Shown piece after piece: positions 12,390 through 23,241 of a DNA stretch of 64,000 nucleotides. This DNA comes from Filosporella fistucella (Eukaryota; Ascomycota; Leotiomycetes; Helotiales). Every line of letters begins with the position of its first letter. Positions within the stretch are counted from its first letter, which is position 1. The notes under the pieces were generated by a model. The model did not search any database. It saw only the letters and a program-made list of their open reading frames with translations, and had not been told where the DNA came from. Made by a program: the position numbers and the translations under genes. The stretch covers positions 2,418,001-2,482,000 of the forward strand of contig JAQJZZ010000017.1 in the NCBI GenBank assembly GCA_030077755.1. The letters are read 5' to 3'.

Positions 12390-13721
12390 GTGAAACCTGC
12401 TCAACGTCCAATCAAGAATGCTCCAGAACTGCTGATATTAAGGCCGATTGATTGGCATCAAGAGTGCAACCGCGAGCACCGCGGCAGCGAGGAATGCATG
12501 AAAGCTCACTAAACTATTGGTGTCCCTTTCTCATCAGAAATTTACCACAGAAATACCGCGGACCCAAGACGCTTACCATATTTACGGACAAGAACTGTGG
12601 GTTTGTGATAAAATCCTGTGAATGTCCAACAACGCCTCAGCGGATGCGATAGAGTGTATCTGCGACTCGTTGGGAATGTCCAACCCCTGGATATATTGCG
12701 CGAAGAATGGTCGATGAAGTAGTAAGAACACCTGATGAGAGTAGACTTGAAGGATAGGTAAATGCACCGCAGGATGAACAGGTAATTCATCAAATTTGGA
12801 GTCAGAAAGATACCTTTCTTCCCAAGATTCTTGGGCAAGGCAGATCTGGTTATCAAGGTCTCGAATTCCTTCTGGCTCGGCCTCTGTGTAGTGAAAACTA
12901 TGGTGCAGATCTGAGTGGTTGGGTCATAAAGCTGAAACTTGAATAGCAAGTATGCCACTAAAGTAGGACTAGAGCTGGATGTTGCACTCTCTACACTGAA
13001 ATGCCGTTATCGTCTATGTCTGCTGGAAGCTGGACATTGTTTGATGCCATCCAAGCACTGCGTTCTGGTCCGTATAAAGCATCATCATTCCAACCCAGCA
13101 TATTCGCCTATCTTCCCATCGAACAGAGTCGAGATTGAAGTTCGACAGGTCACTGTGAGCTCTATGTGCCATAGTAATATTTTACGTTATTCCTAATCTG
13201 ATAAGCCGAATTCCAAATTCGAAGAGTTCCATATCCAGAAGTGCCTAAGTATTTTCTTGCGAATAATTCGTCGCATAAACAGGCATTACTAACGCCTGCG
13301 ATGAGAAGGCTGGACGGAAGGTAGGGATTGTTGCAGACTGATGGTTGAAGGAGGGCTTCTGATATTTGGTCAAATGCTCTCAGAGGAGAAGGGATGGAGC
13401 TGTTGTCCCTGTTGTTTTGATCTGAGTCATTTCTGTGTTCTCCAATTTGCTGATCCTGACCAGGAGCTCCTAATATGATGCTGCGGAATCTGAGATTGCA
13501 ATGATTGGAATGTCATCCGCATCTCGAGGCTCTTTGCAAGCACATCGATCCAAGCACCACCTCCGTTTGCACGTGTCGCAAAATGGGATATTTCGCGAAC
13601 ACTTTATTTTACGGCGCTGACATGGTTCACAACTGACACGTTGTCTGACAGTTGCAATGGAATCGGAAGTGCCAATCAAGCCTTGAGGAGAAATTCCACT
13701 GCGATCGTGGTCTTGGTCCAT
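12390..13721 (-). pseudogene. Zn2Cys6 transcription factor, broken
   Basis: The leftward frame from ATG 13721 encodes a Zn2Cys6 cluster, CEPCQRRKIKC followed by CDTC and a last Cys eight residues later. Downstream pieces in shifting frames match the fungal transcription-factor middle domain. One near 13460-13150 has YLPSSLLIAGVSNACLCDEL. One near 13145-13030 has DSVRWEDRRICWVGMMMLY. One at 12990-12970 has a PADIDDNG motif. One at 12880-12580 has HQVFLLLHRPFFAQYIQG. A normal 72-nt intron (GTAAAT..CAATAG) near 12586-12515 joins the last two exons in phase. Elsewhere frames change without usable splice sites, around 13480, 13160 and 13030, so I call it a decayed gene. An intact gene with unusual introns cannot be excluded. 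Confidence 0.6.
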
Positions 13722-14304
13722 ATTGACGTGAAGCTGACGGTTGTAGCGAGTGAGATTGATGAATTCTATGAGGTAGCCAGGGATGGTGATTTTTAGTGGA
13801 TGGTCACGTGGAAGAGTCGACTACCTACCATACCTAGAAATGAAGTAACACGACGGGATTGTTTGGCAATCTACAGCAAATCTCGTGGTGTAGCTTAGAT
13901 AGGAATGTGTGTATATACGTGATAAAGTAGACACCAAGTGGAAGGTAGCGTTGGTGTTTGGGTTTCTTGATGGGGATTTTACTATGACAACCAAAATTTT
14001 GCGTGGTCACTTTGACACCACCTTTCATTTCACTTTGAACACGCCCTGTCTATTTGCAATTTCGAGCACCATCAACTATGGTACCCTCTTTCGTTGCTTA
14101 TATACAGAAAAATAAGAATAAAATAATTCGGTGAAGAATTTCGAATCCATGTCAAGTTTTGAATAACTTTCTCATATAACTTCAAATTGGTCACGATGAT
14201 TTTATAGTGTTGCAGCACTAGTTGTTTTGCTATATTTAAAGTAACTAGGTAGTGATTGAACAACACTTCCATACTACTCAACTCAAGTGATATATTATCA
14301 TCAA
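13722..14304. other. Intergenic, no gene seen
   Basis: About 580 bases, AT-rich from 14100 to 14300. Nothing recognisable on either strand. Confidence 0.5.
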
Positions 14305-16139
14305 TTACTGTTTCAAAAATAATCCAACAGCATTGGCAACACTCCTTGAGTCTTCAAATATATGCCAATGCCCAACCCCCTGGAGGATATGAACCTCTGA
14401 GCCCTTAATATTTGCACTATATTTCTCACAAGTCTGTGGAGATGAGACTTTATCCTCACTTCCCGTGATAATTAAAGTTTTGGCTGTGATTTCGTGAACT
14501 CTCAATGCCTCCGTAGTCCTCGCAAGGGCTGCACAACCCTTTGCATAGCCTTCAGGATCTTGGCCCAAAAGCGATAATCTTACAGCTCCAACGCCAACGG
14601 GGTTTTCTTTCTTGGATTTATCTGAAGTGCCAGCTGTGACAACAGCGTCGAGCACTGCTGCCATGCTACTTCTGCGTACCGTGGCTGCCCGTGAAGCATA
14701 TCCACTGCGGCTTGCGTCAGGAAGAGGAGATGGCGGTGGACCGAGGAGAACAAGCTTCGATACCAAATCTGGACACTTTATTCTGAGATCGAGCGCAACT
14801 AAACAGCCCATGCCGTGAGCAATAAAAGTGGCGCCCTTGACATTGAGACTTTTAGCAAGAGCTTGAAAATCTGCGCCGTAACTTGATATGGAGATCGTTG
14901 AGGCAGCAGATGTCGGTGAAAGTCCATGTCCCTCAAGATCTAGTAGATGGAGAGAATTGGACGTTTCGAGATCCAAAGATGCGATGAGCGGGGCAAAGAA
15001 TTCAGAAGAGCCTCCCAAGCCATGAATGAAAATGATTGGAGACCCATTTTCCAAGCCAAGATGTCGATAAAATAATTGTTTCGAGTTGATGCACGTCAAT
15101 CCTACTCCTCCACAGGTTTTGCTTAAATTGCTGGTTGGAATATGAGAAATCTTCGCTATTCTCTCCGTAGTTTTGTTCATGGTGGAAAGTTCAGCAATCG
15201 TGTTAGACAGAGTTCCAAGACCCGTAACTGAAACATCGACAACGTCTCCTGGCTTCAAATATACTGGTGGAATCTGTCCGAATCCAACGCCAGCTGGCGT
15301 TCCAGTTGCAATCACATCACCAGGCTGAATTGTCTGCCCTTCTGATATCGTCTTGACCAAAACCGCGACTGAAAATATCAAATCGTTCGTAGTTGAATCC
15401 TGCCGTGGTTGTCCATTGACACGCGTTTGAACCCGTAGTGTCTTTGGTAGGCTGCGAGCTGGGACAGCAATGGGGCCCTGCATAGATTAGCGAAGCTATT
15501 TGTGGCGGAGTTCAAATTTACCATTGGGCAGAAAGTATCTGGAGATTTGCCAATAAAGAATTGCTTGTGGTCACGCTGACGTTCTCTTGCGGTGATGTCA
15601 TTGATTATGGTATATCCCCACACATAATCCATCGCATCTGCTTCTGTAATCTTAAATCCACTCTTGCCAATGATGACTCCAATCTCTCCCTCATAATCTA
15701 CCGTGTCAGAAAACCCTTGATGGGGGAAAACCGGTTCATTGTGCGCAATGATGCTTGTGGCTCTCTTTGTGAAAATGACTGGATGCGTCGGCTGGTCTGT
15801 CTTATCGCTGGAATCATAGCCTGACTTGTGAAATTCTATGGCATGTTCAAAGTAATTTTTGCCCACTGCTAGGACATCTCGTCCAGAGATTGGGGGGAGT
15901 AGGTCGACAGAGGACAGGTGAATGATTTCACCGGCTGGCCTGATCTGAGATTCTCCAATTTCAATCACCTCGTACAGGCTGGAGAGTGGAGTGCCGGAAG
16001 CGAAACTAAGCGGCTGAATCGAAAAATTTTGCAAGTCAAGGTGACCAATTCGAGCTTGGCCCTGAGCTTTTGGATCAAGGTATGCTACATAATTCGTATA
16101 TGTAACATTTGTGGTATTCTCTTGGTCGTTGATAGCCAT
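14305..16139 (-). CDS. FAH-family hydrolase fused to alpha/beta-hydrolase
   Basis: Two exons, 16139-15522 and 15477-14305, joined across a 44-nt intron that restores FCPMGPIAVPARSLP, typical of the FAH fold; 596 residues. The start at MAINDQEN is preferred over the in-frame ATG at 16274, which would add a hydrophobic, atypical leader. The N-terminal half (to about residue 305) is an FAH-type C-C bond hydrolase/isomerase/decarboxylase domain, with likely metal ligands E150, E152 (DYEGEIG) and D181 (NDITARE). The C-terminal half (about 330-596) is an alpha/beta-hydrolase with FIHGLGG, an acid-loop TGSEDKV and the His in GVGHWHIFED. The nucleophile-elbow position reads AHGMGC, so the expected Ser is Gly428 (codon GGC at 14814-14812). 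I infer a bifunctional or scaffold enzyme of aromatic or ketoacid breakdown; the second half may be catalytically dead. Confidence 0.86.
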
Positions 16140-17325
16140 TATGGATAGGAGATGGTGGTAGAAATCTAAATAGACGGAATATATTTTGAGGTGTTCTAGG
16201 AAGAGAAGAAACAGTAGGTATAGAAGAGTGGGACAGGACAAATATTCGCGTGGGTGAATAGTAGAGTCTAACATGAAATCCTGGAACTACATTCCAAGCA
16301 TGGGTAAAGTCTCGTGACTCGAATTTGATATCTCCACTGCCTAGAATTTGGAAGCTGTGGTAACGAACAACTTGTCTCGGAGTGTAGACAGATTTACGTG
16401 AAGCTAACATGCGCATTTCTCATGTTCCGGATATGGTGGCGCCAACATGGCACCCCCCACCTTTGACCCCGCCATATCCGCTCTGTTGCTCACACAACTC
16501 AAGGAAGATGTGATCCATTTCCGCCATCTTCGTCTCCGTCTCTATACCGAGACATATTGTAACCTATCCTCTGGTATTCACACGGTGACGGGAGTCTCAA
16601 ACAACTTTTTACTAAATCAGAATCAAATCTGATCTTGTTCCCGGAATGAAGAAATGTTACGACGCCTCGGCAAGGTGAACTTCTGTTTCGGGCTAAGATA
16701 TGTAAGAGATAGATGTGAAATGGGTGTGTAAAATATGCATTCAAAATGATATTGTGTTGTAAATCCCAGGTTATCTAAATATATCTTGAAGAAGAATGCA
16801 TTCTATAACACGGGAACTTTTCTCATTCATATCTCCTCTTCTTCGGGATCCTTTCCCTTTCTTTTTACCTCAAATATTCTAGAAACTCCTTCTTATGTGC
16901 GTGACTGACAGCTTTTAATCCCCTTTGAGTAGGAACTCAACAATTCGGTGGCTAAGCTCCGTTCTAGAAACTCTGAAGAATGATGAAACCTTTTATCATA
17001 TTTCGCGCAGGTTGAAACAAGTAAACCTAACCAAATGATCAACATCTTAGGGCCAAGAAAAGTATATCGGAAAATAATATTATGTAAAGAAATCTTCCTT
17101 TCCACCTCTATGCCATTGATAGAAGATATCTCAATCATTCTTAATGATTCCAAGGAACCTATCGACGTGGTATATTCCAAGATTTTCAGCAGCAAGCACA
17201 AACACACATTGAACACAAGTTCAAGCGTCTCAAAACAGATTAGAGTGTGTAGGGTTCGATTGCTTTACGATTTTGAGGCTGTTGCCCCATATCCTGTGCT
17301 TAGAAGTCTATATGAGTTGATATGT
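16140..17325. other. Intergenic, no gene seen
   Basis: About 1.2 kb holding the promoter of the FAH fusion gene. The frame at 17035-17355 (+) overlaps the neighbouring pseudogene and has no recognisable domain. Confidence 0.45.
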
Positions 17326-17830
17326 TCAAGTCCGAGGGCAAACCCAAGTATTTAATTCCCAATCCTCATCACCCAGCCTCCTTATCCCCACGTATCTTTG
17401 GGGCGCATTGAATTTGTTCTCCACGCCTTCCGTTCTCCCAACTCTTAAAGGCCTCCAAAATCTTCCAGGTTTTTCCATGAAACCTCCAAAATTGCCAACT
17501 ACCCTCTCTGCCACCAAAAGACTTAATGACCTGTTCACCTCCCGGATGCTCTGAGATGTATTCTGTACAATCACAGACAACCTTGTCTACTACAATCAAT
17601 TTCACAAATTAATGGACATATCGACTCCAGGCAGGAAAGTACTCACATAGACCTTCGCCCTCGAAAAAATGTCTCAGTAAGACCTCTCGAGGAAGAATCA
17701 AAGGTAAATCGGCGTCAGCCACGGAGACATGGGCAAGTTGGTACCGTGCTCGCCTTGTAACATTTGCATCCCCAGGTTTTAAGACAGTTTCAATGTGAAT
17801 CGACTTGTTGAGCTGGGAGTGGAAGAGCAT
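17326..17830 (-). pseudogene. Cytochrome b5-like heme-binding protein, frameshifted
   Basis: Exon 1 runs leftward from 17830 and ends with LPREVLLRHFFEGEGL. A GTGAGT..TTGTAG intron of about 57 nt leads in phase into VVCDCTEYISEHPGGEQVI, the HPGG heme-pocket signature of the cytochrome b5 fold, then SWQFWRFHGK. From there the expected sequence continues in a second frame for about seven residues (KNLEDFG) and then in a third (RPLRVGRTEGVENKF). Two single-base indels around 17490-17450 therefore break the gene. In the third frame the stop is at 17326. The 5' end overlaps the oppositely oriented amidohydrolase relic, so the true start is unclear. If intact, the family carries electrons to or binds ligands for oxidoreductases; here it is most likely inactive. 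Confidence 0.66.
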
Positions 17831-19023
17831 GTTCTTTTTACGGCAAGGAGTGCAAAATGTTATATTGACTCAGGGTATACATTGTGTAGAGCCATTCCAA
17901 ATCTTCAAATCACGGCTAATCTATCAAGTGCTTCGGAGCTGCATCCGCAAAGGACAGACTTGCTGTGGGCATTCGTGATGCCATTAATGCAGGTAACATT
18001 CCAGGACCATGATATCTTCTTGCAAACGGCAAGGAGATGGCTCGACGTGATGGCGACTTGGTTGCTGGAATCACCGCTTACGCCGATGGACCCGAGGAGA
18101 TGCGAGAGGTTATTCGACACCTTGTGGATTTGGGCATGGATCAAATAAACTAAGCATGAGCGGAGAAGAGGTAAGATCCGGGGACTACGCCAATATTTAT
18201 CTAATAGTCCTGGATTACTGAAATTCGTTCGGCTCAAGATTGCTACTTTAACGACGAAGAGACTGCTGCGTGCATTGAGGAAGCTCATGGACTTGGAAAG
18301 AGACTTTGTGCCCATGCCCGTGCTAGATATTCAGTCAAAATGTGTGTTAGGCATGGACTGAGTTCTATCACGCTTCCTATATTGATGACGAGGGAATGGA
18401 CATGCTTGAAGGGAAAAAGACGAAGCATGTTATTGCACTAGGCGTAAATTGGTGGATTGCCACATGTACGAGATCAACCACACCACTGATATTGTGCCCT
18501 CACACTCAAAGTGAATGAAGCCGCTGCATTCGGATATCTAAACGAAAAAGCTCAACAGGTTAGTTATCAGAAAGAACTCGATGCAGATATTCGAGGACTC
18601 CGAGAAATGCACAGGCGGGGTATGACGGTCCTCCCAGGTGGGGACTATGGATTTGCTTGGACCCCAAATGGCACATACGCAAGAAACTTCGACCATTTTG
18701 TGAAGCTGCTTGGCTTCATTCCTATGGGATCACTTATCGCAGCTACCACGGGCGTTGCAAAGATGTCCACGAGAGAGAATGAGCTGGAGAAGATCCAAGA
18801 AGGATTTTATGGTGATTGCATTCTTGTAGATGGAAACCCACTAGATGATATCACTATCTGGCAAGATCATGACAAATTGAACTTCATTATCATCAATGGT
18901 AGAGTTCATAAAGCAGGAAGGAAGGAATATGTTGCACCACCAGTAGCAGGGCAGGACCACAATTCTCACCTAATCGTTCCTGACTTCCCGGAAGTGAAGA
19001 TGGTGATGCAGAAGAACTATTGA
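17798..19023 (+). pseudogene. Amidohydrolase family protein, broken
   Basis: Rightward pieces match the metal-dependent amidohydrolase family (imidazolonepropionase/prolidase-like). LVELGVEEHVLFTARSAK is near 17800. GAASAKDRLAVGIRDAINAG is near 17940. LANGKEMARRDGDLVAGITA follows an in-frame TGA at 18010-18012, where the family has Arg (CGA changed to TGA). FNDEETAACIEEAHGLGKR is near 18240-18300. YHASYIDDEGMDMLEGKKTK is near 18370 in a shifted frame. The last 170 residues (18511-19023) are an intact frame with LPGGDYGFAWTPNGTY and DCILVDGNPLDDI. At least one nonsense change and about three frameshifts (near 18147, 18357 and 18450) disrupt it, although a GTAAGA intron at 18171 remains recognisable. 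The N-terminal HxH metal site is not found. Probably a dead gene; a C-terminal fragment could still be translated. Confidence 0.7.
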
Positions 19024-19305
19024 TCAAGGAGATTAACTTTTGGAACTCTTTATATATGAGCTTGACAAATGTTTGCTAGTATGGAACTGTCCCAGTCTAA
19101 CCGCTTCGATTATTTGAGCACCGCATGAAATCTATCATCCCCTAAGCGTAAAGCCCCATAGCCGGTTCTCAACACACCCACAAGGGGACTTGAACCAGTG
19201 ATAACAAGAGGTGCGAGAATAGTTTAGTTGCAAGCAATTATCCTCATCCGCAAAGGAGGAGCTGACATTTGGCTTCTTGTTGCTCGCCCCCAAAACGGGG
19301 TTTGA

Positions 19306-21054
19306 TTACCACTCTAACACCTCCTCCACAGTTCGATACGAGTATGGATCGGTACCTTTCTGGGTATACCTGATGATACCTCTCCTACCAAGTGAATCAA
19401 AGCTCGGTCGAACATCTAGAATTCTTGCCGAGTCAGGCACATCCTCACAGCTCAACACTAAAAGCCCTTCTTCTTCAATTTCAACAACTCTTTCGGCTAC
19501 CTTGGCAACAAGAAACGAATTCCATACGCCTTCCTGCAAGGGTGTCGACTTTAGTACCTGAATTGCTCTCCTACGAATTAGTGGATCTCGACATCGTCCT
19601 GCAACTTCGTACAAGGGACCCACGATGCCCATGTCGAGAGAGAACTCGGGAATTGGTGAAACTGATTGCAAGTCAATGACCTCCTCTGCTAGATCCACAA
19701 TACTGTTGAAGAATCGACTGTATTGGTCCCATTTCATCTCATCCGGCATTTTTGTACGTGGGATGTCTAAAGATGTGAACGCAATGTTTCTCTGAACTTG
19801 AAGTATCCTTGCCCCCTTTCTCTCAAAATCAGTCAGACTTGCACCCTTAGAAAGTAAGAAACCTTCAAGCGCCGAATCCCACAATTCTAATTTCTGTACC
19901 GCTTCTGCTTGCCAGGCTGCAGATGCTTTATCGAAGTCGCATTCGGGAACTTCAGCAACATCTCTGATCGCGTACGTAAATCGATTCCAGTTGAACCAAA
20001 GATTCTGCCTTGCCTGTGCAAGAGTTTGGAAAACTTCAGGGCAATCGTTTCCGAGTCGGGACTTTTCTATAAGTCTGTACAAATCCCATTTATGGCCACC
20101 GACCATCTATTATGGTTAGTACGTCCTAGCAGGAGATTCTTTGACATATATACCTGTGTGACTTGAAAGTCAAGGCGCATGAAAAGCTCTTCGAGAGTCC
20201 TCATGGACACATATGGAGCCACCGGCGTCTTTAATGCTTGATGGTGATATTCCTTCTTATTTTCGTCATATTCAATCTCACAGAGAATCTTGGCCCCACT
20301 TTGGACATGAGAAATAGCCAACCCAAAGCTGCCTTGCATCGTCTGCTCGAGTTAGATTCCTATTTTCTAGTTCGAAATACTACTTGCCTCGAAACATGCA
20401 AACAAAATGCATGATATCAAACATACATCCATGGACTGCTTGCTCTTCCTCGAAAAAGGCTCGATAAGGTATCTAATGGCCTGGTTATATTGTTGCAAAG
20501 CAAAATCGTCAGTGCCACATATGCTCCTATTTCTCACAAAGTTCTCGTGCAGCGCACCCAAGGCTATGACGGCGTGCAATATTGATGGCTCGAAGTGAGA
20601 TGAGCGAAGGGTGAGTGTCTCCCAAAATTCATCTTTGAAAAATCCCGACAATTGGTAAGCGGTTGTGGTTCTGAAGAAGTGAAATGACCGACGTTCAAGG
20701 TCGCTACCGACAATGTCGAAAGATGGCGATAACCCAATACTCGATGGGGTGGGATTCGAGCTTGATTTTGCGGGGGCGACATCGTAACCGTCGCATTTCC
20801 GTCCTGTCGAGGTACAATTTTGGCAACAGGGTTTCGCCTCATCACATTTGATGTGCCTGACTTTATGGTATGAGTGGATGGATATAATCATATGGGACTT
20901 TACCTACTTCTGCAACCAATCAGTTTCTGTTCATTGACTCCCATGGAAATCTGGCGTGGATTTTGAAGCGATCAACTTACTTGCAAGTGATGCAACCGGA
21001 CCTGGTTTTCGGTTTATATGCACGTTTCCTTTGACCGTTTACGACTCGTGGCAT
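19306..21054 (-). CDS. Zn2Cys6 fungal transcription factor
   Basis: Exons: 21054-20981 (MPRVVNGQRKRAYKPKTRSG, then CITC), a second from about 20857 to 20388, 20342-20154 and 20106-19306; about 505 residues. The zinc cluster is split by intron 1: CITC in exon 1, then HIKCDEAKPCCQNC and C in exon 2. The donor is a good GTAAGT at 20980, but no acceptor gives the usual six residues between the second and third Cys in frame; a micro-exon near 20915 or a lesion is possible. Intron 2 (20387-20343) uses a GC donor (GAG|GCAAGT) with a CTAAC branch site. Intron 3 (20153-20107) is canonical. The C-terminal part (YQLSGFFKDEFWETL, FACFETMQGSFGLAISH) resembles the DUF3468 regulatory region. A nuclear regulator; target unknown. 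It sits next to an RTA1-like gene on the same strand. Confidence 0.78.
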
Positions 21055-21380
21055 TTCGATCGGTGATTTTGTGGAATTATCGCGAATCCTAACTATTCCA
21101 TTAGTTTGAATGCAGCTTTTTGTTTGTGAGTTCAAGGTCTTGAATTGAATTGTGGGGGTGCCTGGACGAAATAAAGGGCTGTTGGCTATGATGCAGACCC
21201 ATGTCTAATCGGTGTACTGTGCCCCCGAATGCCGCATCGGCCACTACTAGGGTATAGCCAGTAAGGCTAGAGAGATAATATGATGTATATTTTTTTCAAT
21301 CTATCAAATCTAATTTACAGGTCTTCTGAGATGGTAAAAGTAAGGGCTATACACGAGGGCAAGCAACATGGTCATACATT

Positions 21381-22428
21381 TCATGCGGATTCCTGCTCGC
21401 CCGATGGAGAATACTGCTTCATCTTATTGACTTGTCCAGCCTTCCTCTCCTTTCGCCTCGGAAGGTTACTTTGTTTACCTGGCATGAGCCTCCCAGGATG
21501 GAAAACGTTGAAGAGGAGGAGAGCAAGCAGCATTGGCAAGGAATCCAAGCAGTATTGGTATACCTCGTGACTGGGAATAGTACTTTCAAGGCCTTGGGAA
21601 TATTCGATCAATCGAAATACTATTCGAATCTAAGGAATGTTAGTATTTGCGACTAAGAAATGAAGGCCAACATTACAGTTATGAATGTTAGACCAGCATA
21701 GACACTGTAGAGTAGGGTGAGAGCAGAGCGCGTGGAAGTTTGTTGCCCACGTCGTGAGGGCGATAGCACCGTGCGATGGAATTTGATGGCGAAGAAAAGA
21801 AACAGCAATATGAAAGCTTGCTGTATCCCCACTCCTGCCATGTAAATATGCAACCCGTTCAAGACTCTGTCGGCCTTACCCTCTCCACCATTTCCACCGG
21901 TAGCACTTGCAGCGCCGTAGACTTGAATTATGAATGCCCTGATGGGAGTTAGCAATGCGAAGAGATTTAGGAGGTGAACTTACACGATGTCCAAAACAAC
22001 AAAATAAAGTCCAAATCTCCAGGCGGTGACTTTATATAATTTTGCATCATCGACATAGTTCCAGACCATCCTTCCCATTACCATGTAGACAAATGCATTC
22101 GTGAAGAGCGGAGCAACCAGAATCAGAATGAACCATGCGGCATAATCTGCAAAGCTAGAGGGGTTCTGAATGCTGAGTATTCTGAAGATATACGTCAAGG
22201 TTTGCGCAAGTGCAGATAATATGATGACCCAGCAGTATGCTTTCTTGTGATAGATGGCTTGAGCCACATGTGTTATAGTCGTCAATCCAAACGCAACTGC
22301 AAGGACGTATGCAGCTGGAGAGGAAGGGCAAAAATTCCAATACGTGTCTGGAGTAGCAATTGCTGCTGGAAATTAGTGGTTAAGAACGGATAAATTCAGG
22401 AGACCTTACCGGCACAAGTTGAAGTCAT
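21381..22428 (-). CDS. RTA1-like multispan membrane protein
   Basis: Four exons, 22428-22410, 22365-21984, 21938-21677 and 21629-21381, join to 912 nt, 303 residues. The introns are 44-47 nt with standard GTAAG or GTAATG donors and CTAAC branch sites. The first exon is only 19 nt (MTSTCA plus one base). About seven hydrophobic helices are visible. Characteristic segments are DTYWNFCPSSPAAYV near the N-terminus, FILILVAPLFTNAFVYMVMG in the middle and a late FRLIEYSQG with the tail HPGRLMPG. This matches the RTA1/RTM1/RSB1 family, associated with resistance to toxic lipids or drugs and with sphingoid-base translocation, usually at the plasma membrane. The substrate here is unknown. It is followed on the same strand by the Zn2Cys6 gene, 326 bases away, a possible regulator. 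Confidence 0.88.
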
Positions 22429-23241
22429 CTTGGAAGCACAGAAATTTGGGAAATTGGAACTTTGGCAGACAGTGACACAATTGCTGTGGTCGATTGGGGT
22501 CTAGAATCAATTGAAAGTTATTCACTTTGAGTATAAAGAATATTTCCTTTCAGGAATCATGGCTTTGTGACCAAGCCAATATATAAGAACACGGACAAAG
22601 GTGGAAGCCTGAATTTGTCTCTTTGAAGGGCGAAGGTCAACGTCAACATGGCGATGGCACAATCAACCTCGTAAGGACCTGGTCGCTTTAGATGTGGGGC
22701 AGATGGTTCGGACATTTTGTTGTTCCCAATTCAGTGCCTAAGCACATGAGATGCATGTGCACCAAGAGTTGCAACAAGAAGAAAACGCTCTTGCGGAATG
22801 TATTTATTGGTCATTTCGTACGTGCAATGTATTTGGCATTTTTGAATTGCCTCAATTATTCCGGAATTTGGGCTCCACTACCGCTGACAAGGTTCCCATT
22901 GGTCGACTCGTATGGACACCCTTGTTAGATCAATCCATCGAGCCGCAGTGTTGGTTTCGGCATCAATTGGGATCGATCCGGAAACCATTTCGCAGCCAAA
23001 CACGAGGTCAGCTCCGGCGAGCTGCTGAAGTAATATTGTGCATGCTGAAAATGGTTTCATTTGCCCGACTGCTGATGGTACTGTGATTGTGGTTTGTTCA
23101 AATTTGGAATTGGGTACAAAGTCACATATTCTCCTCGCTGTGCAGAAACTCTTTTGAATTCTATTCTTAATGACGTAAATATAAGCACACTTTTCATCTC
23201 ACCTCCAAACGCCAATGTAAAATTACTATACTGCCTTCCTT
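22429..23241. other. Intergenic with a possible transcription-factor relic
   Basis: About 0.8 kb between the RTA1-like start and the pyrimidine enzyme's stop. The rightward frame near 22751-22880 reads LAECIYWSFRTCNVFGIFEL, which loosely resembles the YWSCFKSE..EL segment of fungal Zn2Cys6 regulators. Nothing else around it supports a gene. Confidence 0.3.

Noticed and set aside
19140..19215. Possible tRNA on the minus strand (GGTTCAAGTCCCC resembles a T-arm)
   Set aside because: Only about three of five T-stem pairs form and no acceptor, D or anticodon arm fits around it.
22751..22880. Relic of another Zn2Cys6 regulator
   Set aside because: A single YWSF-type segment resembles the family, but no zinc cluster or other part is found, so it is noted only as a weak possibility.
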